Position numbers and translations under genes: made by a program
Shown: positions 8,594 through 17,395 of the stretch, piece after piece
How positions within the stretch are numbered: the stretch's first letter is position 1
How the letters are laid out: each line of letters starts with the position of its first letter
Notes under the pieces: model-generated
Database searches by the model: none
What the model was told of the DNA's origin: nothing
What the model saw: the letters and a program-made list of their open reading frames with translations, nothing else
NCBI RefSeq assembly: GCF_002218005.2
Contig: NZ_AP018678.1
Coordinates: 1,860,001 to 1,924,000, forward strand
DNA: 64,000 nt
Direction: 5' to 3'
Origin: Vibrio algivorus
GTDB lineage: Bacteria > Pseudomonadota > Gammaproteobacteria > Enterobacterales > Vibrionaceae

Positions 8594-9622
8594 TTAGGCT
8601 CCAAACTTAATACGAGGATCAACTAGGGCCACGCAAATATCCGACAAAATATTTCCAATCAGCAACATCAGCGCATTAATGGCAAATAGTCCCATCACCA
8701 CAGGATAGTCTCGCTCCATAATTGATTCATAGCCTAATAAACCTATGCCATTAATATTGAAAATCACTTCAATCAAAAACGATCCAGTCATAAAGAACAT
8801 CAGAGAATTACCAAATGAACTGGCGACCGGAATTAAGCTATTACGTAGAGCATGGCGTCTTACCGCCAGTTTAAATGGCAACCCTTTCGCAATAGCCGTT
8901 CGAACATAATCAGCTGCTAAATTTTCCATTAAGTTATTTTTCATGGTCATGGTCAACAGGGCAAAATCACCAATCAAATAACAAAATAGCGGCAACACTG
9001 CATGCCAAAGCACATCTTTGATTTGCTCCGGCAGAGTAAAATATTCAAAGTCATCACTGACAAAACCGCCCATCGGAAACCATTCTAAATGAAAGCTAAA
9101 TAAGCTCAGCAATAGTACCCCGATCACATAACCGGGCAGCGCAAAACCGACAAAAATAAAGATAGAACTAGAGGCATCTATCACACTGCCATGGCGCAGT
9201 GCTTTCATGTAACCAAGAGGAATGGAAATAAGGTAACTAATTAAAAACGTCATCCCACCATAAAATAATGACACAGGTAGACGTTCGGCAATCATATCGG
9301 TGACAGGTTCGTAATAGCGTGTAGATTCACCTAAATCAAATTGAACCAATTTTTTCAACCATAACCAATAGGCTTCTGGAATCGGCTTATCTAAACCATA
9401 AAATTCATTAAGTTCAGCAATTTGATCATCAGATAACGCATTATTACCGCCATGAGTCACACTACTAGATGTCGCGACTTCTCCTTGCTGCATCTGTAAG
9501 CTAAGCAGCATACGCTCTACCGGCCCACCGGGAACAAAACGAGTTAACGTAAAAATCAGTAAGGTAATACCAATAAAGGTAGGAATGACCAATAAGAGTC
9601 TTCTAAAAATATACGCTAGCAT
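8594..9622 (-). CDS. yejB: Peptide ABC transporter permease, YejB-like
   Basis: A 342-aa inner-membrane permease with an N-terminal span (FRRLLLVIPTFIGITLLIFTL), a periplasmic insert with GLDKPIPEAYW, and the C-terminal region NGIGLLGYESIMERDYPVVM that is conserved in YejB. The EAA-type loop is AIAKGLPFKLAVRRHALRN. It forms the channel with YejE. It follows gmhB by 24 bp on the same strand, so gmhB and the transporter may be cotranscribed. Confidence 0.92.
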   Translation of the reverse strand: MLAYIFRRLLLVIPTFIGITLLIFTLTRFVPGGPVERMLLSLQMQQGEVATSSSVTHGGNNALSDDQIAELNEFYGLDKPIPEAYWLWLKKLVQFDLGESTRYYEPVTDMIAERLPVSLFYGGMTFLISYLISIPLGYMKALRHGSVIDASSSIFIFVGFALPGYVIGVLLLSLFSFHLEWFPMGGFVSDDFEYFTLPEQIKDVLWHAVLPLFCYLIGDFALLTMTMKNNLMENLAADYVRTAIAKGLPFKLAVRRHALRNSLIPVASSFGNSLMFFMTGSFLIEVIFNINGIGLLGYESIMERDYPVVMGLFAINALMLLIGNILSDICVALVDPRIKFGA

Positions 9623-9646
9623 CCTATCCAGCCTGTCATCAATTCA

Positions 9647-10210
9647 TCACTTAGATATATTTTCAGCTAAATACTTAGGCACATCTTTAATGCTATCGAG
9701 CACAACACTCGCTAAAGATTGCGCTTCATCGGTCACTTCTTTACCGCTACGCACTAAAATTTTAGTGGTTACCCCTGCGGCAATAGCGGCTTTCATATCA
9801 TCAGATTTATCACCAATCATTACTGAGCGTGACATATCAATATCTAACTCTTCTTGTGCAGAAATAAACATACCAGGTGCAGGCTTACGGCAATCACAAA
9901 CTTGCGCATATTTTTCTACTGAGCCTTCAGGATGATGCGGGCAATAGTACAAGCCATCAAACTCAACACCTTGATCAACGAAATTCCAATCCATCCATTC
10001 AGTTAGCGTTAAAAATTCTTTCTCAGAATAATAACCACGAGCAATGCCCGATTGATTGGTCACAAGAACCAGATGGTAGCCTAAATCTTTCAGTGCTTTG
10101 GTCGCCTCAAACACACCGTCAATGTACTCAAAATCATCCACTTTACTTACATAACCATGGTCGACATTAATGACACCATCACGATCAATAAAAACGGCAG
10201 GTTTAGACAA
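9647..10210 (-). CDS. gmhB: D-glycero-beta-D-manno-heptose 1,7-bisphosphate 7-phosphatase
   Basis: HAD-superfamily phosphatase of the ADP-heptose pathway for LPS core. The catalytic motif DRDGVIN is near residue 9, the zinc-binding loop is CPHHPEG...CDCRKPAPGM near residues 95-115, and the distal Asp motif is MIGDKSDDM. The 187-aa length is standard. It is divergent from metN across a 276-bp region, a neighbourhood usual in Vibrio. Confidence 0.96.
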   Translation of the reverse strand: MSKPAVFIDRDGVINVDHGYVSKVDDFEYIDGVFEATKALKDLGYHLVLVTNQSGIARGYYSEKEFLTLTEWMDWNFVDQGVEFDGLYYCPHHPEGSVEKYAQVCDCRKPAPGMFISAQEELDIDMSRSVMIGDKSDDMKAAIAAGVTTKILVRSGKEVTDEAQSLASVVLDSIKDVPKYLAENISK

Positions 10211-10345
10211 AATAACACTCTCTCTTTTTAAGGCTGATTTTGCAGATAGAAAACAAAAGTATTCAGTAAAATATGAATTAATAATTATTGCATGCTTTGC
10301 TTAGTTCTTCATTAGATTAATAAGAATAGTCTGAATTACCCTTTT

Positions 10346-10361
10346 GGACGTCTAGACGTAA
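10346..10361 (+). promoter_or_regulatory. MetJ operator (two tandem met boxes) upstream of metN
   Basis: GGACGTCT followed directly by AGACGTAA forms two adjacent 8-bp met boxes (consensus AGACGTCT). They lie 126 bp before metN, next to a TTGACTTGAG stretch that may contain the -35 region. MetJ with S-adenosylmethionine would repress metNIQ. The rest of 10211-10486 shows no other feature. Confidence 0.85.
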
Positions 10362-10486
10362 AAATATCTATTGACTTGAGATGGCGAAAACCATAGCATC
10401 GTCTACTAAATCGCAGTCACAATGCGCGCTTTCACTAAAATTTGGATTTATTGAAAGTAGAATATATTACCAAGTCAGGTTGTTAA

Positions 10487-11521
10487 ATGATTGAAATTAA
10501 TCAAGTCAACAAAGTGTTCTATCAAGGCAGCAAGGAAATTCCTGCACTGGTAGACATTAATCTTCATATCCCTCAAGGGGAAGTCTTTGGTGTCATCGGC
10601 TCATCTGGTGCCGGTAAGAGTACCCTTATTCGCTGTGTTAATATGTTAGAAGCCCCAACGTCTGGCTCAGTTTTAGTTGATGGCTTAGACCTCACTAAAC
10701 TTTCTTCTAAAGAATTAGGCCAAGCTCGCCGTAATATCGGCATGATTTTCCAACATTTTAATCTACTGTCTTCTCGCACTGTTTTCGATAATATTGCGCT
10801 ACCTTTAGAGCTGGCTAAAACCCCAGCAAGCGAAATAGAGCAACGTGTCACCGAACTATTGGATTTAGTCGGTCTTGCCGATAAACGTGATACCTACCCA
10901 GCTAATTTAAGTGGTGGTCAGAAACAACGTGTTGCAATTGCCCGTGCATTAGCCTCAAAACCTAAGGTTCTACTGTGTGATGAAGCGACTAGTGCGCTAG
11001 ATCCAGCAACTACTAAGTCTATTTTAGAGTTGCTCAAAACCATCAATCAGCAACTTAACCTAACGATTCTAATCATTACTCATGAAATGGATGTAGTGAA
11101 GAATATTTGTGACAAAGTCGCCATCATCGGTGGTGGCCGCTTAGTTGAGCAAGGTCTAGTAAGTGATATTTTTGCTCACCCTAAAACAGAACTGGCACAA
11201 GAGTTTATTCGCTCTACCTTAGACTTATCCATTCCTGAAGATTACAAAGCTCGCTTACAAACGACTCAAGTGGAAGGCTCAATTCCTCTAGTACGCCTTG
11301 AATTTACTGGCTCAACGATTGATGCACCAGTGATCAGTCAACTATCCCGTAAGTTTAATGTCGATGTCAGCATTTTAAACTCCGATATTGATTACGCTGG
11401 AGGCGTACGCTTTGGATTAATGGTTGCAGAGTTCTTTGGCGATAAAACTCAAGTAGAGCAATCACTTACCTTCTTAAAGGAACACAATATTAAAGTCGAG
11501 GTGCTTGGCTATGTTTTATGA
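10487..11521 (+). CDS. metN: Methionine ABC transporter ATP-binding protein
   Basis: ATPase of the D/L-methionine importer. Walker A GSSGAGKS near residue 38, signature LSGGQKQR, Walker B VLLCDEATSALD, and the C-terminal NIL/ACT-like regulatory domain (about residues 265-344, SIPLVRLEFTGSTIDAPVISQ...), where methionine causes transinhibition in E. coli. The 344-aa length is typical. It overlaps metI by 11 bp. Confidence 0.98.
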   Translation: MIEINQVNKVFYQGSKEIPALVDINLHIPQGEVFGVIGSSGAGKSTLIRCVNMLEAPTSGSVLVDGLDLTKLSSKELGQARRNIGMIFQHFNLLSSRTVFDNIALPLELAKTPASEIEQRVTELLDLVGLADKRDTYPANLSGGQKQRVAIARALASKPKVLLCDEATSALDPATTKSILELLKTINQQLNLTILIITHEMDVVKNICDKVAIIGGGRLVEQGLVSDIFAHPKTELAQEFIRSTLDLSIPEDYKARLQTTQVEGSIPLVRLEFTGSTIDAPVISQLSRKFNVDVSILNSDIDYAGGVRFGLMVAEFFGDKTQVEQSLTFLKEHNIKVEVLGYVL

Positions 11522-12194
11522 TCAGATCATGGATTGGTACTACGATCATCGTACTTTTCGTCTAATTTGGGGCGCAACTTGGGAAACTCTGTACATGGTA
11601 GGCGTTGCCGGGTTAATCGGCTTTATCATTGGTATTCCAATGGGCGTAATTCTACATATCACTAAAAAAGGCGGATTAATTGAAAACCGCACTGTGAACA
11701 TGATACTTGGTGCCATCGTCAATATTGGTCGCTCTGTCCCCTTCTTAGTATTAATGGTTGCCATTATTCCATTTACTACCTTTTTAATTGGTAAGTTTAT
11801 TGGCACAACCGCCGCCATTGTCCCACTCACTGTTGGCGCAATTCCTTTTATTGCACGTTTAGTGGAAAGTGCATTGGTTGAAGTGCCAAGCGGCCTAATT
11901 GAAGCGGCTCAATCTATGGGTGCAAGCCCAATGCAGATTATCCGCAAAGTATTGTTACCAGAAGCTTTACCTTCAATTGTTAACACCGTTACTATCACCT
12001 TAGTGACCTTAGTAAGCTATTCTGCAATGGCAGGAACCGTTGGCGGTGGTGGCCTAGGTGATGTGGCAATGCGTTATGGTTATCAACGCTATCAGCCTGA
12101 CATCATGTTCATCACTGTAGTGTTATTAGTTGTCGTGGTACAAATTATTCAAATGGTCGGTGACCGAATCGCCAACCGAGTGGATCATCGTTAA
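11511..12194 (+). CDS. metI: Methionine ABC transporter permease
   Basis: A 227-aa inner-membrane protein with five predicted spans and the EAA loop EAAQSMGASPMQIIRKVLLPEALPS, giving the contact to MetN. I use the ATG at 11511 (MFYDQIMDW), which overlaps the end of metN by 11 bp; an upstream TTG at 11505 is a less likely start. The last gene of the operon, metQ, is 190 bp away because an ERIC-type element lies between. Confidence 0.97.
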   Translation: MFYDQIMDWYYDHRTFRLIWGATWETLYMVGVAGLIGFIIGIPMGVILHITKKGGLIENRTVNMILGAIVNIGRSVPFLVLMVAIIPFTTFLIGKFIGTTAAIVPLTVGAIPFIARLVESALVEVPSGLIEAAQSMGASPMQIIRKVLLPEALPSIVNTVTITLVTLVSYSAMAGTVGGGGLGDVAMRYGYQRYQPDIMFITVVLLVVVVQIIQMVGDRIANRVDHR

Positions 12195-12220
12195 TTATAA
12201 GAAATAGACCCAACTCATCA

Positions 12221-12346
12221 TATCCAAAATAATTGGAGCTGCAGTGAGGCGACAAGTGAATGAGACCCCATAAGCATAGTTTACCTATTTGATTGGGCCG
12301 AATGAACACCGTCAACAAAGCTGTAGCTTCAAGTACGAAGGATATA
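12221..12346 (+). repeat. ERIC-type palindromic element between metI and metQ
   Basis: The 126-bp stretch runs TATCCAAAATAATTGGAGCT...GCAGTGAGGCGACAAG...GTCAACAAAGCTGTAGC...GAAGGATATA. From memory this matches the ERIC/IRU consensus in length, ends and order. It is transcribed within the met operon, so the RNA could fold into a long stem between metI and metQ. Related copies lie at 34275-34416 and 36176-36252. Confidence 0.8.
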
Positions 12347-12384
12347 GTCATAAAGAATGCATTTTTATACATGGAGATTAGTAT

Positions 12385-13182
12385 ATGAAATTGAAAAGCC
12401 TATTTAGCGCAGCTGCAGTTGCAACTTCACTACTTTTAACTGGCGCAGCAAATGCAGCCGATAATACTATCAACGTAGGTGTTATTGCTGGCCCTGAAGC
12501 ACAAGTTGCAGAAGTAGCAGCAAAAGTTGCCAAAGAAAAATACAACCTAGATGTGAAGCTCACAATCTTCTCTGATTACATCATTCCTAATGCCGCTTTA
12601 GATGATGGTTCAATTGATCTAAACGCATTCCAACACTTGCCATACCTTGACAAGCAAATCAAAGATCGTGGCTACAAAATTAAACCTGTTGGAAATACTT
12701 TCGTTTACCCAATTGCAGGTTACTCGAAAAAAATCAAATCACTTGATGAGCTGAAAAAAGGCGATAGCATTGCAATTCCAAATGATCCAACTAACGAAGG
12801 TCGTGCATTATTACTTCTACAAGAGAAAGGCTTAATTAAACTCACTGCTGATGCAGGCCTTGAAGCTACGCCTCTTGATATTGTAGAGAACCCAAAGAAA
12901 TTGGATTTTGTTGAGCTAGAAGCTCCTCAGTTACCTAACTCATTACAAGACGTTGCAATTGCGATCATTAACAACACGTTTGCGGCACAAAACGGTTTAA
13001 CGGCTGAAGAACATGGTGTATTTGTGGAAGATAAAGAATCTCCATATGTAAACCTGATCGTTGCTCGTGAAGACAATGCAGACAGCGAAAACGTGAAGAA
13101 CTTTGTGAAAGCATACCAAACAGACGAAGTTTACCAAGAAGCAATGAAACTGTTTAACGGCAGTGTTGTTAAGGGTTGGTAA
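12385..13182 (+). CDS. metQ: Methionine ABC transporter substrate-binding protein
   Basis: Periplasmic methionine-binding protein (NlpA family). The mature part follows the family closely: NVGVIAGPEAQVAEVAAKVAKE, AFQHLPYLDKQIKDRGYK, GNTFVYPIAGYSKKIKS, PNDPTNEGRALLLL, and the end VVKGW. It has an ordinary Sec signal peptide ending GAANAAD. No lipobox cysteine is present, although the E. coli protein is a lipoprotein, so the protein is probably soluble or held at the membrane by its uncleaved signal. It is followed by a UUCG-loop terminator. Confidence 0.97.
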   Translation: MKLKSLFSAAAVATSLLLTGAANAADNTINVGVIAGPEAQVAEVAAKVAKEKYNLDVKLTIFSDYIIPNAALDDGSIDLNAFQHLPYLDKQIKDRGYKIKPVGNTFVYPIAGYSKKIKSLDELKKGDSIAIPNDPTNEGRALLLLQEKGLIKLTADAGLEATPLDIVENPKKLDFVELEAPQLPNSLQDVAIAIINNTFAAQNGLTAEEHGVFVEDKESPYVNLIVAREDNADSENVKNFVKAYQTDEVYQEAMKLFNGSVVKGW

Positions 13183-13225
13183 TCCTGCATTAAACTTACT
13201 TAAGTTAAAAACTTATCAATTACAA

Positions 13226-13250
13226 AGGGTAGCTTCGGCTGCCCTTTTTT
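13226..13250 (+). terminator. Terminator of the met operon
   Basis: GGGTAGC-TTCG-GCTGCCC is a stable UUCG-capped stem followed by six T. Confidence 0.92.
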
Positions 13251-13374
13251 ATACCCAAATAACTTCAAGGTAGTAGTTTCAGAAAAAGAAATGGATTGAA
13301 ACAAATTATTCATGAGATCGAGATAGAATTGCTCACATACGCCACTAGACTTACACGTGTAAGCTAGATACTCT

Positions 13375-13392
13375 AGCGTACACTTGTAGCCT
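13375..13392 (+). promoter_or_regulatory. Possible FabR/DesT-type operator before the desaturase
   Basis: AGCGTACACTTGTAGCCT fits the pattern AGCGTACA-N2-TGT recalled for the fatty-acid regulator FabR and relatives. A perfect 12-bp palindrome TTACACGTGTAA lies just upstream at 13351-13362. Both precede the desaturase start at 13408. Regulator identity is inferred. Confidence 0.5.
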
Positions 13393-13407
13393 GAAACTTG
13401 GTCATCT

Positions 13408-14535
13408 ATGAAAATACAAAATCCTCCTTTCATTTGGTTAAATGTCTTCATCTTCGCGAGTAGTATGTTACTTGCGGTAGTTGTTGCACCTATTTACTTT
13501 ATTGCCAATGGTATTACTGCTGCGCATTGTCTGTGGCTATTAGTCACATTTAGTTTTTGTAATCTATGCATCACAGCAGGTTACCATCGTTTGTGGTCAC
13601 ATCGAACCTACCAGGCTCACTGGTCTTTGCGATTTATCTTCGCGTTAGGTGGGGCATTTGCTCTGCAAAATAGTGCACTTCATTGGTCATCTGATCATCG
13701 TGTTCATCACCGCCATGTTGATAATAACGACAAAGATCCCTACTCCGCTAAACGTGGCTTTTGGTTTTCTCATATTGGTTGGATGCTGCGCCACTATCAA
13801 AGTGCTGAGATATATTCTGATTACTCTAATTGTCGAGATCTACAAAAAGAAAAAATAGTCATGTGGCAACATAAATACTATGTTCCACTTGCCTTGTTAA
13901 TGAACCTAGGTATCCCGCTTTTATTAGGTATCATTTATCAAGATATTATTGGTATGCTTTTAATGGTTGGTGCCGTACGTTTAGTGCTGAATCACCACAC
14001 GACTTTCTTTATTAATTCCCTTGCGCATATCTGGGGAAGCCAGCCTTATACCAATAAAAATACCGCTCGTGATAACAGTATATTAGCGGTATTAACCTTT
14101 GGTGAAGGCTACCACAACTTCCATCATATCTTTGAAAATGACTATCGAAATGGCATTCATTGGTGGCAATACGATCCAACAAAGTGGCTAATAAAAACCT
14201 GCTCATGGTTAAAATTAACCGAAAAGTTGCGAATTACACCAGCCGATAAAATTGAAAAAGCCAAAGCATTACAATTACTCAATGACACCAAGCAAAAGAT
14301 TCGCCATTTGCCGAACCAACATGATGTTATCGAGAAAATGCATAAAGAATACGACGCTCTGATCACTCAAATGACTGAGTATTATGATTTGAAGAAACAA
14401 TTGATGCATAGCAAGAAACAAAAAATGATGGAGCAATATGAACATGCCGTTTTAAAGCTGCGCTATCAACAAATGAAACAACACTTTAAACACCAGCAAT
14501 TACAGTGGCTGATGTTAATGAAGCAATACGCATAA
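13408..14535 (+). CDS. Acyl-CoA delta-9-type fatty acid desaturase
   Basis: Membrane di-iron desaturase that makes unsaturated acyl chains. The three histidine boxes are visible: HRLWSH near residue 60, HRVHHRHVD near 97 and GYHNFHH near 236. Hydrophobic spans lie before box 1 and around residues 155-195. The first 280 residues match acyl-CoA desaturases; the last 90 form a charged, Gln/Lys/His-rich, probably coiled-coil tail (EKIEKAKALQLLNDTKQ onward) that is longer than usual. No clear ribosome-binding site is visible. An upstream FabR-like operator would fit control by membrane lipid state. Confidence 0.92.
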   Translation: MKIQNPPFIWLNVFIFASSMLLAVVVAPIYFIANGITAAHCLWLLVTFSFCNLCITAGYHRLWSHRTYQAHWSLRFIFALGGAFALQNSALHWSSDHRVHHRHVDNNDKDPYSAKRGFWFSHIGWMLRHYQSAEIYSDYSNCRDLQKEKIVMWQHKYYVPLALLMNLGIPLLLGIIYQDIIGMLLMVGAVRLVLNHHTTFFINSLAHIWGSQPYTNKNTARDNSILAVLTFGEGYHNFHHIFENDYRNGIHWWQYDPTKWLIKTCSWLKLTEKLRITPADKIEKAKALQLLNDTKQKIRHLPNQHDVIEKMHKEYDALITQMTEYYDLKKQLMHSKKQKMMEQYEHAVLKLRYQQMKQHFKHQQLQWLMLMKQYA

Positions 14536-14574
14536 GCTTTCCAATTAACACCAATCACCAAGAGCCCAAGCATA

Positions 14575-14613
14575 AAAAATCCCCAAACGATTCAACATCG
14601 TTTGGGGATTTTT
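14575..14613. terminator. Bidirectional terminator
   Basis: AAAAATCCCCAAACGAT-N6-ATCGTTTGGGGATTTTT is a long perfect stem shared by the convergent desaturase and AbgT-family genes. Confidence 0.93.
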
Positions 14614-14645
14614 GTTAACGCTTTAAATTACCTTATATATGTACT

Positions 14646-16235
14646 TTAAGGCGTATAGTATGTCGCCGCCCCTGGGCCTACAGGTAGACCAAATACGAAT
14701 ACCCAGATGTAGAACAAGATGCTCCAACCCACTAAGAAACATAACGTATATGGAAGCATGGTTGCGATTAGCGTACCAATACCTAGATTCTTCACATAAC
14801 GCGATGCTACTGCCAAAATCAAGCCAAAGTAACTCATCATAGGTGTAATTAAGTTCGTTACCGAGTCACCAATACGGTAAGCCGCTTGAATGGTTTCTGG
14901 TGCATAACCGACTAACATCAACATTGGGATAAAGATAGGAGCTGTCACCGCCCACTGAGCTGATGCAGAGCCAATCATTAAGTTAATAAAGCCACACATA
15001 ATGATGAAAGCAAAGAACAATGCAGGGCCAGTTAAGCCGATAGTTTGTAGAAAATCAGCGCCACCAACCGCAAATACTTGACCAAAATTCGTCCACTTAA
15101 AGAATGCAACAAATTGCGCAGCAAAGAACACCAACACAATGTACATACCCATTGAAGACATCGACTTTGACATCGCATTGATCACATCGCGATCATTCTT
15201 CATGCTACCCGTCACTTTACCGTAAACAAAGCCAGGAATAGCAAAGAAGACAAAGATGAAAGCAACAATACTCTTCAAGAATGGAGAGCCAGCTACTTCC
15301 CCTGTTACAGGATTACGCAACACGCCATTTTCAGGAACAATCGTCCAAGCAAGCAGAGCACTAACAACTAAAACCGCAATACCGGCAAGTTTAAGACCTT
15401 TTTTCTCTGCCGCAGTTAATGCCCCCATTTTATCTTGAGATAAATCTTCAGACGCTTCCTCAATTTTGTATTCACCTAGCTTAGGCTCAACAATTTTTTC
15501 AGTAACGAAAGCACCTACTATCGCAATAAAGAAGGTCGAAATGAACATAAAGTACCAGTTCACTTCAGGGCCAACCGTGTAAGTTGGGTCAATCATTTGC
15601 GCAGCCGATTCTGTAATACCAGAAAGCAGTGGATCAACGGTACCAATCAACAAGTTGGCAGAATAACCACCTGACACACCCGCAAACGCAGCCGCAAGAC
15701 CGGCCAGTGGATGACGGCCCAGTGAATGGAACAACATCGCTGCTAGTGGAATAAGTACCACATAACCAAGTTCAGAAGCCGTATTAGAAATAATACCAGC
15801 GAAGATAACCGTGAATGTCACCATACGCTTTGATGCACCCATCACCATACCACGCATCGCAGCAGATAAAAGGCCAGAGTGTTCAGCAATGGCTACACCT
15901 AGCATAGCAACCAGTACTGTTCCTAATGGAGCAAAACCGGTGAAATTTTTCACCAAGTTAGTCACAATAAGCTGTAAGCCTTCTGCATTAAGTAAGCTCA
16001 CAACATGGATAATACCATCGGCTGAACGGCCACTTGCCCCTTCAGGACGAGGATCAACAACCGATACCCCAAAATAGCCGGCGATCCCAGATGAAATCAG
16101 AATAGCGACACAAAAAATAGCAAATAAAGTGATGGGATGAGGTAATAGGTTTCCTAAGTATTCAACCGAGTCTAAAAATCGGGTAAACATTGTTTTCTTC
16201 GAGCTATACGGCTTACTCGAACTTTGAGTAGTCAT
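14646..16235 (-). CDS. AbgT-family transporter
   Basis: A 529-aa inner-membrane protein with many spans. Family-typical stretches are LGNLLPHPITLFAIFC near the N-terminus, GFAPLGTVLVAMLGVAIAEHSG, SNTASELGYVVLIPLAAMLF and GDSVTNLITPMMSYFGLILA. AbgT proteins move p-aminobenzoyl-glutamate, and some export sulfonamides; which applies here cannot be read. It is monocistronic, with a good GGAGG-type site before the ATG. Confidence 0.93.
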   Translation of the reverse strand: MTTQSSSKPYSSKKTMFTRFLDSVEYLGNLLPHPITLFAIFCVAILISSGIAGYFGVSVVDPRPEGASGRSADGIIHVVSLLNAEGLQLIVTNLVKNFTGFAPLGTVLVAMLGVAIAEHSGLLSAAMRGMVMGASKRMVTFTVIFAGIISNTASELGYVVLIPLAAMLFHSLGRHPLAGLAAAFAGVSGGYSANLLIGTVDPLLSGITESAAQMIDPTYTVGPEVNWYFMFISTFFIAIVGAFVTEKIVEPKLGEYKIEEASEDLSQDKMGALTAAEKKGLKLAGIAVLVVSALLAWTIVPENGVLRNPVTGEVAGSPFLKSIVAFIFVFFAIPGFVYGKVTGSMKNDRDVINAMSKSMSSMGMYIVLVFFAAQFVAFFKWTNFGQVFAVGGADFLQTIGLTGPALFFAFIIMCGFINLMIGSASAQWAVTAPIFIPMLMLVGYAPETIQAAYRIGDSVTNLITPMMSYFGLILAVASRYVKNLGIGTLIATMLPYTLCFLVGWSILFYIWVFVFGLPVGPGAATYYTP

Positions 16236-16571
16236 CTGGACCTCCTAGTCAATGACACCAGTGTTTTTGACACTGAGTTAACAAAAGTTCGGCACAGGGT
16301 ACGTGACTCGATAAAATACAGAAAAGCATAAAATGTTAATAAGTGTAACGATATTGAAATATAAAATCACATTCAAAGCAAAAGGCAAACTATAAAAATT
16401 GTATTTTCAATGAAATAGCAGAACTATATAGGTCAAAAATCACCCTAATTGAATAAAATCTAGCTATGAAATAACTTTATCAAAGTGTGACCTTGATTAG
16501 TGGTAGATTGTTTTCCATCGCCGTTTATTTATCGTTATGATTAACCTACCTATATTTACCAAACTAAAGCC
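16236..16571. other. Intergenic region between abgT-like gene and trmO
   Basis: AT-rich divergent promoter region. A small hairpin (GACACCAGTG/CACTG) sits near 16255-16285 and a half CRP-like TGTGA at about 16486. I see no gene or repeat. Confidence 0.5.
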
Positions 16572-17303
16572 ATGACTTATTCCATTGATCCCATAGGGAG
16601 AATACATTCTCCTTATAAAGAAAAATTTTCAGTGCCTAGGCAGCCTAGACTAGCGCCTGCCGCCAACGCACGAGTTGAATTACTCGGTGAAGCCAACTCA
16701 CCTGAAGCGGTACGTGGTTTAGAGCAATTTAGCCATGTGTGGCTATTATTCTTATTTGATCAAAACCTCGAAGCGGGTTGGAAGCCGACGGTTCGTCCTC
16801 CAAGACTCGGTGGCAATGAAAGAATTGGCGTGTTTGCTTCACGATCAACATTTCGCCCCAATGGCATAGGCATGTCGGCGGTAGAAGTAAAAGGCATTAC
16901 GCAGCAAGGCAATCAGACTTGGATTGAACTAGGTAGTGTTGATTTAGTGGATGGCACACCAATTATAGATATCAAACCTTATATCCCCTACTCTGATTCT
17001 ATTATCGAGGCCAGTGGAGGATTTGCAGAGAGTGAGCCCGATGTATTGCCAGTAGTATTTTCAACTTCAGCGCAATTAAACTTAAAAGCACACCCAAATG
17101 GTCAACATATACAGACGGTGATAGAACAAGTTTTAGCACAAGATCCTCGCCCAGCTTACAAGAAAAACAAAACGGATAACAAAGAATACGCTACTCATTT
17201 ATTCGATCTTAACGTTAAATTCAAAGTAGAAAGCAAAGACAGCGGCCATAATCTGGAAATAAATCGCAATTTCATTCATGTAACCTCCATCGAACACTTT
17301 TGA
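16572..17303 (+). CDS. trmO: tRNA (adenine(37)-N6)-methyltransferase TrmO
   Basis: SAM-dependent enzyme that adds the N6-methyl of m6t6A37 in tRNA-Thr. The start MTYSIDPIGRIHSPYKEKFSVPRQP matches the family. The SAM-binding motif region RSTFRPNGIGMSAVEV is near residue 95, and VDGTPIIDIKPYIPYSD is near 140. The 243-aa length fits the bacterial YaeB/TsaA class with its C-terminal extension. It lies 92 bp before proS, a usual pairing. Confidence 0.95.
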   Translation: MTYSIDPIGRIHSPYKEKFSVPRQPRLAPAANARVELLGEANSPEAVRGLEQFSHVWLLFLFDQNLEAGWKPTVRPPRLGGNERIGVFASRSTFRPNGIGMSAVEVKGITQQGNQTWIELGSVDLVDGTPIIDIKPYIPYSDSIIEASGGFAESEPDVLPVVFSTSAQLNLKAHPNGQHIQTVIEQVLAQDPRPAYKKNKTDNKEYATHLFDLNVKFKVESKDSGHNLEINRNFIHVTSIEHF

Positions 17304-17395
17304 GAAAACCTCAGTGCTGCTATTATTACGGGCTAAATTGCCTCTTTGATTTTGGCATTCAATTATTCACACTCTATAAATAAGCGGGTACAAAA

